Shown: positions 63,782 through 64,000 of the stretch, piece by piece | Numbering within the stretch: the first letter of the stretch is position 1 | Layout: each line of letters begins with the position of its first letter | Origin: Actinoplanes utahensis | GTDB taxonomy: Bacteria > Actinomycetota > Actinomycetes > Mycobacteriales > Micromonosporaceae | NCBI RefSeq assembly: GCF_016862455.1 | Contig: NZ_BOMZ01000022.1 | Location: 1-64,000, forward strand | Direction of reading: 5' to 3' | Length of the DNA: 64,000 nucleotides | The notes under the pieces: generated by a model | Seen by the model: the letters and a program-made list of their open reading frames with translations, nothing else | Database searches by the model: none | Told to the model about the DNA's origin: nothing | Translations under genes and position numbers: made by a program

Positions 63782-64000
63782 ATGACAACAACAGTCAAAG
63801 CGAAACACCGTGCCATGTGGGCGTCCGGCGACTACCCGGCCGTCGTCACGGAGATCGTCGCGCCGCTCGGGCCGGCACTGGTCGAAGCGGCGGGCATCGG
63901 CCCCGGGCAGACCGTCCTGGACGTCGCCGCCGGCACCGGCAACGCGGCGATCCCGGCAGCCGAGGCCGGCGCCACCGTCACCGCCAGTGATCTCACCCCC
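63782..64000 (+). CDS. class I SAM-dependent methyltransferase, 3' end outside
   Basis: First 73 codons: MTTTVKAKHRAMWASGDYPA, then VLDVAAGTGNAAIPAAEAGATVTASDLTP, which contains SAM motif I (VLDVAAGTGN) and the acidic end of strand 2 (ASDL). The rest lies beyond the right edge. Substrate unknown; probably a target of the divergent HxlR regulator. Confidence 0.85.
   Translation, partial: MTTTVKAKHRAMWASGDYPAVVTEIVAPLGPALVEAAGIGPGQTVLDVAAGTGNAAIPAAEAGATVTASDLTP

Overview
The window is high-GC DNA with GTG and TTG starts, very long antisense ORFs, DUF397/XRE-DUF5753 pairs, an ergothioneine cluster, several GGDEF/EAL proteins and an actinobacterial HelD. This points to an actinomycete, most likely Micromonosporaceae and perhaps Actinoplanes; the genus is an inference from gene content. 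It is ordinary chromosome: I see no rRNA, tRNA, CRISPR, prophage or insertion sequence. Both ends cut through genes.

1-13.7 kb is mostly housekeeping and small regulatory genes: a NUDIX hydrolase (cut), an adenylate kinase behind an unknown gene, a PemK-like toxin fold without a visible antitoxin, a DUF397/XRE pair with a small CxxC protein opposite it, an alkyladenine glycosylase, HelD, a HIT protein, a secreted ricin-type lectin, a SUKH/SMI1 protein, a metallo-beta-lactamase-fold hydrolase, a membrane protein and a Tat-exported PhoD phosphatase. 13.8-23.5 kb holds three cyclic-di-GMP genes (one GGDEF, two GGDEF-EAL) around a minus-strand group: CBS protein, NAD(P)HX dehydratase, histidine phosphatase and a small protein.

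23.6-34.4 kb is a maltodextrin locus: a secreted 1819-residue alpha-amylase/pullulanase fusion, a divergent MalR-like LacI regulator, and malE-malF-malG on the minus strand. Extracellular alpha-glucan is cut by the fusion enzyme and the oligosaccharides are taken up by MalEFG; no ATPase is present, so a shared MsiK-type subunit elsewhere is inferred. CTTGCA-type inverted repeats lie in front of malE and in the pulA/malR gap. The 5' end of malR carries a perfect 35-bp tandem duplication that shifts the frame relative to the upstream ATG.

36.7-47.3 kb is arginine biosynthesis: argC-J-B-D-F-R, an unrecognised gene, then argG, all on the minus strand and each overlapping the next by 1-4 bases, behind an ARG-box palindrome. 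argH lies beyond a divergent dapE; an ARG-box-like palindrome sits between those two. ArgG resembles the type typical of Bacteroidetes rather than the usual actinobacterial one.

47.9-56 kb is accessory: unknown proteins, a DUF4253 protein, a pair made of a HAD (YqeG-like) protein and a large membrane protein with a UbiA-like segment, a methyltransferase, an exported amidohydrolase, and two gene remnants. 56.1-60.5 kb is the ergothioneine operon egtA-egtB-egtC-egtD with a 15-codon micro-ORF joined to egtA and egtB by ATGA overlaps. 60.7-64 kb holds a GH3 beta-glucosidase behind palindromic operator-like sites, an HxlR regulator and a divergent methyltransferase (cut).

A recurring oddity is short tandem repeats that start at the stop codon of a minus-strand gene and run downstream (four loci).
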